DNA of 64,000 nucleotides from positions 1,364,001-1,428,000 of the forward strand of contig NZ_LT960612.1 of NCBI RefSeq assembly GCF_900233005.1. The letters are read 5' to 3'. The position numbers were made by a program, and so were the translations under genes. Source of the stretch: Vibrio tapetis subsp. tapetis (GTDB lineage Bacteria; Pseudomonadota; Gammaproteobacteria; Enterobacterales; Vibrionaceae). The notes under the pieces are model-generated. The model did not search any database. It saw nothing but the letters and a program-made list of their open reading frames with translations, and was not told the origin of the DNA. The stretch's first letter is position 1. Each line of letters opens with the position of its first letter. Shown piece after piece: positions 7,505-16,293 of this stretch.

Positions 7505-7828
7505 ATGATTAAACGTTATGGATTTATTGTAAAGGCCGAGCACTACCAGCATCCCAGAGACAACACCGAAATGAATACGTTGGGCTTTTCAACACAAGTG
7601 GTGGGTGTTTGCAGTGATGAGCAAGCCATCGTAGCGGCGAAAAGCTTGATTGAACAAGAGGTTCAAGTGATTGAATTGTGTGGCGGGTTTGGTGTTGAAA
7701 GCGCTGAAAAGATCATTGCGGAATTAAACAGCCCAATCCCGATCGGTTATGTTACTTTCAATCAACAAGAACAAAGAAAACTGACCGAAGTGGTTAGCGA
7801 AATAGGCGACAACATTAATAAAGCTTAA
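7505..7828 (+). CDS. Small DUF6506-like protein
   Basis: The protein has 107 residues and no signal peptide or membrane segment. The pattern KRYGFIVKAEHYQHPRD, then VQVIELCGGFG and IPIGYVTF, resembles the DUF6506 group of small cytosolic proteins without known function; this assignment is from memory of the pattern. Its ATG is preceded by gaggga. It lies between a GNAT and an OsmC gene, with short gaps on both sides. Confidence 0.6.
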   Translation: MIKRYGFIVKAEHYQHPRDNTEMNTLGFSTQVVGVCSDEQAIVAAKSLIEQEVQVIELCGGFGVESAEKIIAELNSPIPIGYVTFNQQEQRKLTEVVSEIGDNINKA

Positions 7829-7869
7829 CGTGCATAGTTGTCATTACACCATAGAATAAGGAGAAAAGG

Positions 7870-8337
7870 ATGTCTGAATATACGGCCACTATTCGTTGGT
7901 CTCGAGGTAACGATGAGATCTTTAGTGACAATCAATACAGTCGCGGCCATACGTGGGAGTTTGATGGAGGGGTGACCGTACCGGCTTCCTCTTCCCCTAG
8001 TGTTGTTCCATTGCCTTATTCAGTCGAGGCGAATGTTGATCCTGAAGAAGCCTTTATTGCATCGTTATCAAGTTGTCATATGTTGGTGTTTTTGTCGATT
8101 GCAGCAAAACGCCGATACATCATCGATAGCTACACAGACGATGCCGTGGGGATCATGGAAGAAGACAGCCGAGGCAAAACGTCGGTAACAAAGGTGACCT
8201 TGAGGCCGAATGTTGTATTTTCTGGCGAGCATATTCCCACCACCAAACAACTTGAAAAAATGCATCATCTGTCTCACGAAAACTGTTTTATCGCGAATTC
8301 AGTGAAAACAGAGGTAGTCACTGAAATTATTGCCTAA
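7870..8337 (+). CDS. OsmC-family peroxiredoxin
   Basis: The 155-residue protein carries the two conserved cysteines of OsmC/Ohr proteins, in ASLSSCHMLVFL and in LSHENCFIANSVKTEV. The first acts as the peroxidatic Cys and the second resolves it; the substrates are organic hydroperoxides. It belongs to the YhfA-/OsmC-like subgroup rather than classic Ohr. A perfect aagg-type ribosome site (aaggagaaaagg) precedes the ATG. It probably adds oxidative-stress defence to the run of small genes. Confidence 0.85.
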   Translation: MSEYTATIRWSRGNDEIFSDNQYSRGHTWEFDGGVTVPASSSPSVVPLPYSVEANVDPEEAFIASLSSCHMLVFLSIAAKRRYIIDSYTDDAVGIMEEDSRGKTSVTKVTLRPNVVFSGEHIPTTKQLEKMHHLSHENCFIANSVKTEVVTEIIA

Positions 8338-8419
8338 TTAAGTTGGCAGTTTTGAGTGTTCTCTGAAGGTACGATTGATAATATCATGTTGTTTTAATAG
8401 GGTTTTTTAGAGGTATCGC

Positions 8420-8881
8420 GTGAGTAATAAGGTAAGAGTAGGTGTGGCAACGGTCATCGTTCGAGACGGTCACATATTGTTAGGTGAGCGTATGGGATCT
8501 CACGGGGCAAACACGTGGGCGACACCGGGCGGGCACCTAGAATTGGGTGAGAGCATTGAACAATGCGCTCGTCGTGAAGCTTTTGAAGAGACCGGGCTCG
8601 TTGTGGAAAAGGTGACGAAGATCGGCTTTACCAATGACATCTTTGAAAACGAACAAAAACATTACGTGACGCTATTTGTATTAGGGGAATGTGACGATGG
8701 AGAGCCGAAAGTCACGGAACCCGATAAATGCAAACAATGGAAATGGTGTGCGTTGGACGCACTGCCTAGTCCGTTATTCTTGCCTTTGGTTAACTTAATT
8801 AAAGAAAACCCTTCGCTGGGTATTAACTTCAATGGTGGGGCATTCGCCGATCATAAAGTGAACCATAAAAACGGGTCATAA
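8420..8881 (+). CDS. NUDIX hydrolase
   Basis: The 153-residue protein has a complete Nudix box, GGHLELGESIEQCARREAFEETGL, fitting GX5EX7REUXEEXGU with all acidic metal ligands. The N-terminal VGVATVIVRDGHILLGER is the usual first strand. These cytosolic enzymes hydrolyse nucleoside diphosphates linked to another group. The plant/bacterial cytosolic MutT-like subgroup with WATPGGHLE is closest. Translation probably starts at GTG 8420, with agaggt upstream. The next gene begins 8 bases after the stop, so the two form an operon. Confidence 0.87.
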   Translation: MSNKVRVGVATVIVRDGHILLGERMGSHGANTWATPGGHLELGESIEQCARREAFEETGLVVEKVTKIGFTNDIFENEQKHYVTLFVLGECDDGEPKVTEPDKCKQWKWCALDALPSPLFLPLVNLIKENPSLGINFNGGAFADHKVNHKNGS

Positions 8882-8889
8882 GGATAATT

Positions 8890-9471
8890 GTGAAAGGAAC
8901 TGACTACAGCGCTGCGATCATGACTTGGTTAAACCAAGAGTTTGTCGCAAACGGATATGAGTTAACCACGCCTGTCGGACTTGATCTTGTTCCCGAGAGC
9001 GCAAAGTATCACGCGGTGAATTTTTCTCTCAACCATCAGAGAATTTCGTATCGTAGAGGCAAGGTCACGGAGGATAGGCCGGGTGCGTTTTTAGCCATAT
9101 GGCAACGCCCGTCATTACCGTCTCTAGAGACAAAGCCCATTCCTCTTGAGCAATCGGATCTCGATTTTCTGGTTGTTGAGGTTCAAAGCCACGTGAGCCT
9201 TTCGCCTCAAAGCGATATTGAACCAACACAGGGCTTGTTCGTTTTTCCTGTTGATGTGCTGGTGGCAAAAGGCATTGTCTCTTCCAGTAAGCGCAAAGGG
9301 AAAACGGGCATTCGAGTGTTCCCGCCTTGGAGCGCAGATAGAGGCCTAGATGGGACGAAGGTGTTTTCTGAATCAGGTAAACGAACCCAACGTTGGCAGT
9401 TGCCTTATTTTGTGGCGAGAGACAAAGCGGGAAAGCTTGATCAAAGTAAGTTACGCCAACTTTTAAGCTAA
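8890..9471 (+). CDS. MepB-family protein
   Basis: The protein of 193 residues matches MepB. The features are ISYRRGKVTEDRPGAFLAIWQRP in the middle, GLFVFPVDVLVAKGIVSS, then GIRVFPPWS, and a final TQRWQLPYFV. MepB was named from the Staphylococcus mepRAB locus, but its activity is unknown; a nuclease-like fold has been suggested for related domains. It starts with GTG, with aagga 6 bases upstream, and follows the NUDIX gene by 8 bases. Confidence 0.8.
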   Translation: MKGTDYSAAIMTWLNQEFVANGYELTTPVGLDLVPESAKYHAVNFSLNHQRISYRRGKVTEDRPGAFLAIWQRPSLPSLETKPIPLEQSDLDFLVVEVQSHVSLSPQSDIEPTQGLFVFPVDVLVAKGIVSSSKRKGKTGIRVFPPWSADRGLDGTKVFSESGKRTQRWQLPYFVARDKAGKLDQSKLRQLLS

Positions 9472-9541
9472 GTTCGATTTAGCATTATCATCAGTGGCTC
9501 TCGAAAATAGGTAATTCGTTTGTGGGTGAGGAAATACAAGA

Positions 9542-10072
9542 ATGCAAAGAAATATAGCGATTCGCGAAGCAAAATCTAACGAACTCGATGCGATTTACCG
9601 CTTGGTGACGAGCAATGACGAATGGACTCAATTTAACGGGCCTTACTTTCCCTACACCACGCCATCGCTAGAGATATTTTCTAATACGACATTTCCACGT
9701 TTACGCGATGGTACTGATATTCAGCTGATTACCGTTAATGATAAACCAGTGGGAACGGTGAGTTTTTATTGGGAGTGTGAGTCTACCCGATGGCTCGAAA
9801 TGGGCGTCATTATCTACGATGCTGATTTTTGGGGACAAGGACTGGCATCTGAAGCCTTGCCGTTATGGATTGATCACTTGTTTTCTCGATTGGAAATTGA
9901 ACGAGTGGGGGTAACCACTTGGTCTGGAAACCCGCGCATGATGGCGTGCGCAGAAAAACTCGGGTTTAAGCAAGAAGCTCGGTTGCGTAAGGTGCGTTAC
10001 CATCAAGGCAAATATTACGATTCGGTGAAATACGGAATGCTACGCTGTGAATGGCAAAACAGGCAAGGTTAA
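9542..10072 (+). CDS. GNAT-family N-acetyltransferase, RimJ/RimL-like
   Basis: The 176-residue protein follows the RimJ/RimL/SpeG layout. It opens with IAIREAKSNELDAIYRLV, has an acetyl-CoA loop at YDADFWGQGLASEALPLWIDHLF, and ends with GNPRMMACAEKLGFKQEARLRKVRYHQGKYYDSVKYGML. That ending is the signature of the acetyltransf_3 type, which modifies protein N-termini, polyamines or small amines. No membrane segment is present. The specific acceptor is unknown. Confidence 0.83.
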   Translation: MQRNIAIREAKSNELDAIYRLVTSNDEWTQFNGPYFPYTTPSLEIFSNTTFPRLRDGTDIQLITVNDKPVGTVSFYWECESTRWLEMGVIIYDADFWGQGLASEALPLWIDHLFSRLEIERVGVTTWSGNPRMMACAEKLGFKQEARLRKVRYHQGKYYDSVKYGMLRCEWQNRQG

Positions 10073-10133
10073 ATTGGACGTCAGTCATTCGTTTAGATGA
10101 ACTCATTAAAACGCAGAAAGGAGAACGGCAGAT

Positions 10134-10751
10134 ATGGGTACCAAGAGTGTGAAAAACGTCGTCTTTGATATAGGAAACGTGATGGTGCGCTGGGCGCCGA
10201 TGGAAATCACCAAGCTCACTTTTGGTGAAGAACGGTATTCCGACGAGTTAGCTGCGTCGATATTTCAAAGTGACATTTGGCTCGATCTAAACAAAGGATT
10301 GCTAACCGAGTCGGAAGCGAAACAACAATATCAGCAACACCTAGCGTTAACTGAACTTGAGTGCGAAAAGCTGTTCTATTACGTCAAGCAAAGCCAAATA
10401 TTGATTTACGGCTCTGTAGAATTGCTTAAGCGAGTAAAACGAGCGGGTTATCAAGTCTTTGCTTTAACTGATAACGTGACTGAAATTGTCGCCTATTTGC
10501 AATCAACGTACTCATTCTGGCCATTGTTTGATGGCTCTACTGTGTCTGCTGATTTGGGCTTGTTGAAACCCCAACCGGAGATCTATCAAGCTTTGGTAGA
10601 GCAACAGCAAATAAAGGCCGACGAAACCGTATTTATCGATGATATGCCGAATAACGTTGCCGGTGCCCAAGCGCAAGGCATGTTCGCAATACAGTTTGAA
10701 AGTTCAGCTCAGTGTGAACAAGCGCTGTTTGCGCTCGGATTAACATTTTGA
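10134..10751 (+). CDS. HAD-superfamily hydrolase, YihX-like
   Basis: The 205-residue protein has HAD motif I in VVFDIGNVMVRW, motif II in VFALTDNV, motif III Lys in DLGLLKPQPEIYQALV and motif IV in ETVFIDDMPNNVAGA. The FDIGNV variant and the length are typical of the YihX / HAD-IA variant 3 group, which are small-molecule phosphatases such as the glucose-1-phosphate phosphatase YihX. The start ATG has aaggag upstream. The cap is the short alpha-helical type. Confidence 0.87.
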   Translation: MGTKSVKNVVFDIGNVMVRWAPMEITKLTFGEERYSDELAASIFQSDIWLDLNKGLLTESEAKQQYQQHLALTELECEKLFYYVKQSQILIYGSVELLKRVKRAGYQVFALTDNVTEIVAYLQSTYSFWPLFDGSTVSADLGLLKPQPEIYQALVEQQQIKADETVFIDDMPNNVAGAQAQGMFAIQFESSAQCEQALFALGLTF

Positions 10752-10889
10752 TGGCTCACTAGCGTATTCATCTGATAACACTAAAGGCCCGTGTTCGGGA
10801 GAAGTCGGCGAGAGATAACTTGCTAATCATCATGGATTCAATCTTAGAAATCGAACAATAAACATCGATTTTTGCAACGGATAGCAAAT

Positions 10890-11297
10890 ATGGACGTTTT
10901 AGTACAAATCAGCAAAGAAATAGACGAAGTAGAAGTGATTCGCTTATACCGAGCCAACGAGTGGTCATCTGCGGAAATTCCAGAGAAATTGATACCTGCG
11001 CTATTAAACTCAGACACGTTAGTCACCGCGCGAAAAGGAGGCAAACTTATCGGAATAGGTAATGCAATCTCTGATGGTTGTTTAGTTGTTTACTACCCGC
11101 ACCTACTTGTGGACCCTAATTTCCAAGGTTTAGGGGTTGGCCGCAAGATGATGGAGCTGATGCAAAGTAAGTATAAAAACTTTCATCAACAAATGCTTAC
11201 TGCCGACGGTGAATCCGTCGAGTTTTACAGAGCATTAGGCTTTGAACGAGCAGGGAAAACAGAACCCATGTGGGTCTACGCAGGCAACGATCACTAG
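10890..11297 (+). CDS. GNAT-family N-acetyltransferase
   Basis: The protein has 135 residues. The GNAT core is clear: LVTARKGGKLIGIGNAISD, then LLVDPNFQGLGVGRKMMELMQ for acetyl-CoA binding, and VEFYRALGFERAGKTEPMWVY at the end. ATG 10890 was preferred to an upstream TTG because it follows ggatag at a workable distance and gives a normal N-terminus. The substrate is unknown. Confidence 0.78.
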   Translation: MDVLVQISKEIDEVEVIRLYRANEWSSAEIPEKLIPALLNSDTLVTARKGGKLIGIGNAISDGCLVVYYPHLLVDPNFQGLGVGRKMMELMQSKYKNFHQQMLTADGESVEFYRALGFERAGKTEPMWVYAGNDH

Positions 11298-11332
11298 TGG
11301 TCAACATACACATAACAGAGGATATAAGGTAC

Positions 11333-11728
11333 ATGAAACGATTTATAGCTTTATTGGTGGCTGTATTCAGCATTATTTCTTTTAGTGCACAGGCGAGTGA
11401 TCACCAGCTTAAGCAAGCATTTGAAAATCAACAAAGCGACCTTCAGGTTCAAGGGCAGGGGAAAGTGGTTCGTATTTTACCTGACGACAACAAAGGCTCG
11501 AGACATCAGAAATTTCTACTAAAGCTCAATAATCAGCAAACACTACTGGTTGCCCATAATATTGATTTAGCGCCAAGAGTATCGAATTTAAATGTTGGCG
11601 ATACGGTTCAATTTTATGGTGAGTATGAATGGAATAAGAAAGGCGGCGTGATCCACTGGACTCATAGGGATCCAGGAAACAGATATGCTCATGGTTGGTT
11701 AAAACATCAGGGCCGTTTGTACGAATAA
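11333..11728 (+). CDS. DUF3465 periplasmic protein
   Basis: The 131-residue protein starts with a clear signal peptide (KRFIALLVAVFSIISFSAQA, cleavage before SDHQ). The mature part fits DUF3465, a small OB-like domain. It shows GKVVRILPDDNKGSRHQKF, VGDTVQFYGEYEWNKKGG and the conserved end HWTHRDPGNRYAHGWLKH. It should be periplasmic, and its role is unknown. I chose ATG 11333 since the upstream in-frame part overlaps the previous gene's coding region and would bury the signal peptide. Confidence 0.8.
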   Translation: MKRFIALLVAVFSIISFSAQASDHQLKQAFENQQSDLQVQGQGKVVRILPDDNKGSRHQKFLLKLNNQQTLLVAHNIDLAPRVSNLNVGDTVQFYGEYEWNKKGGVIHWTHRDPGNRYAHGWLKHQGRLYE

Positions 11729-11810
11729 ATGTGACTTAGCGTTGATCTTATTCGTTACCTTTTTCGTTTATATAGGGACAAGCACTGTATTTAATGTGAA
11801 AGGAACCAAG

Positions 11811-12026
11811 ATGAATAGAATTAACCCAGCGAAGTTGCTCAATAGCAAATGGACGGCGATTACACCGACGAATCGTGAAAAACACTTTTTGATATCAAAA
11901 ATGACGTTTGATGAAGACGGCTTGGTCACATCCTGTTTGTTAGAAGCCGTCCTGTCGAAAAACACTTATTCGATAGACTGGCGCGATCTGAAAAATGAAA
12001 GGCAGTGGTCACAGGGCTGGAAATAG
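11811..12026 (+). CDS. TIGR02450-type small tryptophan-rich protein
   Basis: The protein of 71 residues has the family pattern: NPAKLLNSKWTAITPTNREKHFLISKM, then LEAVLSKNTYSIDWRDLKN and a final WSQGWK. The family is small, cytosolic, and found mainly in marine gammaproteobacteria and cyanobacteria, without known function. ATG 11811 follows aaagga at a normal distance; the upstream extension looks like a hydrophobic leader that is absent from the family. Confidence 0.8.
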   Translation: MNRINPAKLLNSKWTAITPTNREKHFLISKMTFDEDGLVTSCLLEAVLSKNTYSIDWRDLKNERQWSQGWK

Positions 12027-12098
12027 TGGCTTTGTTCGGAAGTCGTTCTACGACTATTGCTAGACACGTGTTTCTGTTGCTCTTTATTGGAGACTGAG

Positions 12099-12614
12099 AT
12101 GAAAACCGTATTTGAAAGCACGCGATTGAAGGTAAAGCAGGCATTAGCCGATGGCTCTGTGTATGAAAACGAACCCTTATTAGAGCGAATTTGCGAAATT
12201 TTGACGCCTTCAGTGGTCGAAAATTTACCGCCTTATTTTCACAACATCCATTCCAAGGCGCAAGCACAGCAGTGGTTAAAGCAAATGTTGACGGAAAGCC
12301 GTTTGTTTGTTGTTGAGTTGAGGTCTAGCGAGGTAATTGGTTTCGTTTTTGCGTATGTAGAGAGCAACGATGATGTTCATATTGGGTATTTACTGGCCGA
12401 AGAATGCTGGGGTCAGGGGTTCGCTAGTGAATTGTTGAGTGCTTTTATCGAGCACAGCACGCAAAACGAATCTTGGAACAAACTCATTGGTGGCGTTGAC
12501 CCTCAGAATGTTGCCTCTGCTCGCCTACTCAAAAAGCTCGGTTTTGTTGAACGGTTGGAAGAGGGGAACGAAGCGATCTTTTTTGAATATCACTTCGCTA
12601 ACACGTCAGCTTAA
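12099..12614 (+). CDS. GNAT-family N-acetyltransferase
   Basis: The protein has 171 residues. The acetyltransf_3-type core shows IGYLLAEECWGQGFASELLSAFIEH for acetyl-CoA and GGVDPQNVASARLLKKLGFVE at the end. The N-terminal half is more divergent. ATG 12099 is preceded by ggaga. It is the fifth GNAT in 6 kb, each quite different from the others, so this is not tandem duplication. The substrate is unknown. Confidence 0.8.
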   Translation: MKTVFESTRLKVKQALADGSVYENEPLLERICEILTPSVVENLPPYFHNIHSKAQAQQWLKQMLTESRLFVVELRSSEVIGFVFAYVESNDDVHIGYLLAEECWGQGFASELLSAFIEHSTQNESWNKLIGGVDPQNVASARLLKKLGFVERLEEGNEAIFFEYHFANTSA

Positions 12615-12821
12615 AGCTCTAATGGCATAGCCAGTTCTGTTTACTGCTGTCTTAAATCGTTAATGGTTCAAAGTGAGCCTGTTATCGAAACCGGTAATAG
12701 CAATGATTTACCATTCGGAAGTACCGTGGATAGAATGACGTTGGGTTTAATGTAATAATCAGGCTGCCGATTTTTGCTCAATGTAAGGCAGAAACGATTC
12801 GGTTTAATGATTGGAGTCAAC

Positions 12822-13154
12822 GTGTTAGAACTGAAAACGATAGGGTTGTTTTTTATAACGGCCATAGCTGAGATTGTAGGATGTTACTTGCCTTATCTCT
12901 GGTTAAAACAAGGCCACTCTGCGTGGTTACTTGTGCCTGCGGCTTTTGCATTAGGGTTATTTGCTTGGCTGCTTTCTCTTCATCCTGCTGCTGCAGGTCG
13001 AGTGTATGCCGCGTATGGCGGAGTATATATCTTTGTCGCGATTTTATGGTTATGGCTGGTGGATGGCATCAAACCAACTCATTGGGATCTTCTTGGTGTG
13101 TCGGTCGCTATGCTCGGTATGGCCATCATTATGTTCGCACCTCGCGCGGGTTAG
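12822..13154 (+). CDS. YnfA-family (UPF0060) small membrane protein
   Basis: The protein of 110 residues has four predicted membrane helices. It contains the family blocks [41 protein letters not shown] and [27 protein letters not shown]. YnfA proteins are small drug-efflux-like inner-membrane proteins, sometimes called KrkA-type, related to the SMR fold. GTG 12822 is the likely start because it has ggag 5 bases upstream and gives the usual length of about 108 residues; an in-frame ATG lies 15 bases earlier. Confidence 0.85.
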   Translation: MLELKTIGLFFITAIAEIVGCYLPYLWLKQGHSAWLLVPAAFALGLFAWLLSLHPAAAGRVYAAYGGVYIFVAILWLWLVDGIKPTHWDLLGVSVAMLGMAIIMFAPRAG

Positions 13155-13216
13155 TAATTCGCATGAGGTTTATGTAACGTGTTAATTAACAATACTTATT
13201 TTTAGAACGGTATAAT

Positions 13217-13513
13217 ATGATCAGACACATTTTATTCATCACCTTTAAAGCTTCAGCAACCCAAGATGAAATCGAACAGCTTAAAGCGAGTTTTGAATCT
13301 ATGCCAAGCAAGATTAACGGTGTCGATTCGGTAGAGTGGGGAGAGAACGACAGCCCTGAAGGAAAAAACAAGGGCTATACCCATGCTGTTGTGATGACCT
13401 TCGCCGACGAAGCGGGAAGAACTCGCTACCTACCGCACCCGGAGCACGATAAGTTAAAATCGCTGTTCAGGCCGATACTTGAAGATATCGTTGTGTTTGA
13501 TTACTCACTTTGA
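13217..13513 (+). CDS. Dabb-family (stress-responsive A/B barrel) protein
   Basis: The 98-residue protein fits the Dabb domain. It begins MIRHILFITFKASATQDEIEQLK, has MPSKINGVDSVEWGENDSPEG, and ends YLPHPEHDKLKSLFRPILEDIVVFDYS. These small ferredoxin-like barrels dimerise; known relatives include plant stress proteins and cyclases, but bacterial members are mostly unassigned. It closes the one-direction run of small genes and is followed by a hairpin before the opposite-strand phosphatase. Confidence 0.85.
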   Translation: MIRHILFITFKASATQDEIEQLKASFESMPSKINGVDSVEWGENDSPEGKNKGYTHAVVMTFADEAGRTRYLPHPEHDKLKSLFRPILEDIVVFDYSL

Positions 13514-13545
13514 TCATCGGCTCGATAGTAAACGTTAAAGAATAG

Positions 13546-13576
13546 CGGTACTCGCCTGATCCTGAGGCAAGTACCG
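13546..13576. terminator. Hairpin between convergent genes
   Basis: The arms cggtactcgcct and aggcaagtaccg pair over 12 positions with one mismatch and a 7-base loop. It lies between the Dabb gene and the convergent phosphatase, where a bidirectional terminator is expected. A T tract is lacking on both sides. Confidence 0.5.
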
Positions 13577-13616
13577 ACTCGCTGCTGTGGTATAGCATGC
13601 CAGCTATAATCAGCGC

Positions 13617-15311
13617 TTATTTGTCCTTCATTGTAACTTCTGTAAGTACTTCGCCAATCGCGCCGCTAGGTTGGGTGATCCCTAGAATATTGGATAACGT
13701 TGGTGCGATGTCATAGGGCGTGATTTGTCGATCTATTTTCTGATTTTCTATGCCATAACCTGCAAAAATCACCGGTACATGGGTATCGTAACGCCATGGT
13801 GAACCATGAGTTGACGCGATAGTTAATCCATCCATATCGTTAATGTAGCTTCGTGGATTAAAGACCACATACACGTCGCCGGAACGGGCAGGGTGATAGT
13901 TATTCTTGATCAAGGTCGATAGGTGAGAATCAGGCAGTTGGTTGTTGGCCACGTCACTGCTGGTTACTGTTTGATAAACACCATCAATTTTAGCCACTTC
14001 GTCAGCTACGGCTTTCTGTACGTTTGCAAGAGACACCCCTTTGTCTTTGATGACTTGGTGATTAAGGTAAATGTACGGCTGCGCGAACAAGCGAATGGCG
14101 TTTTCACCAAGGCCGAATTCACTTTCTAGACGCTGTAATACCCCTTTTGATAGCAATGTATCTTTATTAAAGTACTGCGCATTTTTGAATCCGAGCGTGT
14201 TAGCAACAGCGGCAGACTCAGGGACACCATGATCGGCAGACAAAACAATCAGTGTGTTTTCAAGCCCAACCTGTTCATCAACGTTGTGCAATAATTTGGC
14301 GATACTTTGATCCAAACGAATTAAGTTATCTTCGGTTTCCAAACTGTTCGACCCGAACATATGCACGACGTAATCGTTAGACGAAAAGCTGACTGCCAAA
14401 AAGTCAGTGGTTCCGTTTTTCCCCAATTGTTCTTGTTCTAACAGATGGGAAGCAAAATCCTCTGTGATTTCGTCTCCCGCAGGGCTTAAGGTCAGCATCG
14501 TTCCGTAATAGGGGTACGATTTAGGGCCATAAGGGTGGGGGAAGGTACGTTTGAATCCCGCTAAATCGACTTTGTGTCCGTCCCCTTTTTCTTCCAGTGT
14601 GTATTTATCGCATGGTAGAGATAAGTGCCAACCCTTTCCTGAATACTGGTCGACGAAGTCACTTTGATTCCATTGAGTTACCCATTCTGGATACGATGAA
14701 TAGTAGTAGTCGCTGGTGATAAATTGCGATTGCGACTTAGAGAACCAAAATGCTTTGCCAGTTTGTCCTGCAAGAGAGATAGCGCCTCTGTCTTTAATCG
14801 ATACTGAAAAGACTTTGGCCGCCCCATTGGTTGCTGCGGTGAGCTCGTCTGAGAACGTTGAACTTAAAATAGGTAATGGTGAGCGGCCATCTTTTTGTGC
14901 CGCTTTTTGGGTTGGGTCAATTTCGGTTGATTTGTCCACACCCGCCCCAACGGTCAAACTGTGATAATTGGGGTCTTCAACGTTATAGACCAAACGTTCT
15001 TGAACTCGGTCGTACCATACGTTACCCACCATTCCGTGCACGCTAGGCGGCGCGCCAGTCGCGAGAGAAACATGACCCACTATGGTTTCGGTATTGCCAT
15101 GCTGGTAGTGGGCGTTGGAATACACCGTACCTTGTTCCATTAAGTATCGAAAACCGTTATCGGAGAAGTTGTGTTGGTATCGATTGAGTAAATCTCCGCG
15201 CAGCCCATCAACCGTAATTTGTAACACCAAGTCGGGTTGCTTTAGGTTTGCTGAAACGGGTAAGGCGCAGGTAACGGCCAAAAAAAGCGTTGCGAGTTTC
15301 AATGTGGTCAT
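13617..15311 (-). CDS. PafA-like alkaline phosphatase (alkaline phosphatase superfamily)
   Basis: This 564-residue exported protein has a signal peptide at residues 1-21 (cleavage after PVSA). It matches PafA-type phosphate-irrepressible alkaline phosphatases. It has a first metal Asp in VDGLRGD, the nucleophile region NTETIVGHVSLATGAPPSVHG (likely Thr76), the KDRG motif (Lys173, Arg175) that marks phosphate monoesterases, SADHG and STHGSPWRYDTHVPVIFAGYG. It has no CxPSR or SxPxR motif, so it is not a formylglycine sulfatase despite the sulfatase-maturation homologues beside it. It should release phosphate from esters in the periplasm. The SUMF1-like lipoprotein gene lies 9 bases upstream on the same strand. 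Confidence 0.85.
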   Translation of the reverse strand: MTTLKLATLFLAVTCALPVSANLKQPDLVLQITVDGLRGDLLNRYQHNFSDNGFRYLMEQGTVYSNAHYQHGNTETIVGHVSLATGAPPSVHGMVGNVWYDRVQERLVYNVEDPNYHSLTVGAGVDKSTEIDPTQKAAQKDGRSPLPILSSTFSDELTAATNGAAKVFSVSIKDRGAISLAGQTGKAFWFSKSQSQFITSDYYYSSYPEWVTQWNQSDFVDQYSGKGWHLSLPCDKYTLEEKGDGHKVDLAGFKRTFPHPYGPKSYPYYGTMLTLSPAGDEITEDFASHLLEQEQLGKNGTTDFLAVSFSSNDYVVHMFGSNSLETEDNLIRLDQSIAKLLHNVDEQVGLENTLIVLSADHGVPESAAVANTLGFKNAQYFNKDTLLSKGVLQRLESEFGLGENAIRLFAQPYIYLNHQVIKDKGVSLANVQKAVADEVAKIDGVYQTVTSSDVANNQLPDSHLSTLIKNNYHPARSGDVYVVFNPRSYINDMDGLTIASTHGSPWRYDTHVPVIFAGYGIENQKIDRQITPYDIAPTLSNILGITQPSGAIGEVLTEVTMKDK

Positions 15312-15320
15312 GATAATTCC

Positions 15321-16154
15321 TTATTTGATGTCGCGTACTAATCGAAGACCCATATCGGACATGATGATGGACTGGCTCGCAAAATCTCGGCGATAGTTCT
15401 CTGACTCGTCTGCATCGTAAGCAAAACTACCGCCTCGTACTGACTTATGGGATAGGTTGATATCACTGTCTTTGGCATTGTTGGGATTATCCGTTGGTCC
15501 AAATCGATAATAAGTATCTTCAAAAGCATCGATGACAAACTCGCCTACGTTCCCCGTCATATCGAACAGCCCTAGCTCGTTAGGTTGTTTTTGGCCGACA
15601 GGGTGCGCTTGGTTACTGGCGTTGTTACTGTACCAAGCAACGTCTTCAATGTTGTTTGATCCACTGTAGAGGTAGCCTTGACTTAGATTCCCGCCTTTAG
15701 CCGCAAATTCCCACTCTGCTTCGGTTGGCAGGCGGTAGGATTGCCCCGTTAGTTGGTTAAGCTGTTCAATGAAGTAGTTAGCTTGTTGCCAGCTCAAGTT
15801 ATTCACTGGAATATCATCACCTTGAAAATAGCTCAGAGAGTGCCCCATGACTTGGTTGAAAATATCCTGAGTGACTTCAAATTTGGATACGTAAAAACCA
15901 TCAACCGTAACGGTGCGTGCTGGTTGCTCAGCTTTTGTCGCGGAGGTGGAGTCAGATCCCATGACGAATACGCCACCTTCAACCAATACCATGTCTTTCT
16001 CGATCTGGTTTGTTAGTGGGTGAGATGGAGTCGTCGCACAGCCGTTGAGGAGCAACGCGATTGTCATAGAGCTGATGGCAACAAAACGTCGTTTGGTAAA
16101 CGTTCTTGTTCTCGCTGGATTGATATGAGGTGTAGAGACATCGGAATTGTGCAT
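15321..16154 (-). CDS. SUMF1/FGE-fold lipoprotein lacking the active-site cysteines
   Basis: The protein has 277 residues. After a basic N-terminus a hydrophobic stretch ends in a lipobox, ALLLNGC (Cys39), so it should be a lipoprotein. The rest is a formylglycine-generating-enzyme fold: VEGGVFVMGSDS, YRLPTEAEWEFAAKGG, LFDMTGNVGEFVIDAF, SVRGGSFAYDADESENYRRDF and GLRLVRD. Functional FGEs carry a copper-binding Cys pair soon after the GGSF segment; here that place reads AYDADESEN, with no Cys. It therefore probably does not make formylglycine and may act as a binding or assembly partner. It is co-oriented with, and 9 bases from, the PafA-like gene. Confidence 0.85.
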   Translation of the reverse strand: MHNSDVSTPHINPARTRTFTKRRFVAISSMTIALLLNGCATTPSHPLTNQIEKDMVLVEGGVFVMGSDSTSATKAEQPARTVTVDGFYVSKFEVTQDIFNQVMGHSLSYFQGDDIPVNNLSWQQANYFIEQLNQLTGQSYRLPTEAEWEFAAKGGNLSQGYLYSGSNNIEDVAWYSNNASNQAHPVGQKQPNELGLFDMTGNVGEFVIDAFEDTYYRFGPTDNPNNAKDSDINLSHKSVRGGSFAYDADESENYRRDFASQSIIMSDMGLRLVRDIK

Positions 16155-16214
16155 AACTGGCCTTGAGGTCTATTTCAATTGCGTCCAGTGTACCGAGTAA
16201 GGCTATTCCTATTG

Positions 16215-16231
16215 GTTATAATGGGTATAAC
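16215..16231. promoter_or_regulatory. Palindrome and -10-like box in the divergent promoter
   Basis: The region between the lipoprotein gene and the radical-SAM gene contains gttata-atggg-tataac, a 6-bp inverted repeat with a 5-base spacer. A consensus -10 (tataat) overlaps it at 16218. It may be an operator for both directions; no regulator can be named. Confidence 0.35.
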
Positions 16232-16293
16232 AAGCCTATTCAGGCAAGGCCGATTATTATGGCCTTCTCGAAACGAAATAGGTTGATTACGTC

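Noticed and set aside
13617..15311. Arylsulfatase
   Set aside because: The sulfatase-maturation neighbours suggested it, but there is no CxPSR or SxPxR motif, while the KDRG and THGSPWRYDTHVP segments are those of PafA-type phosphatases.
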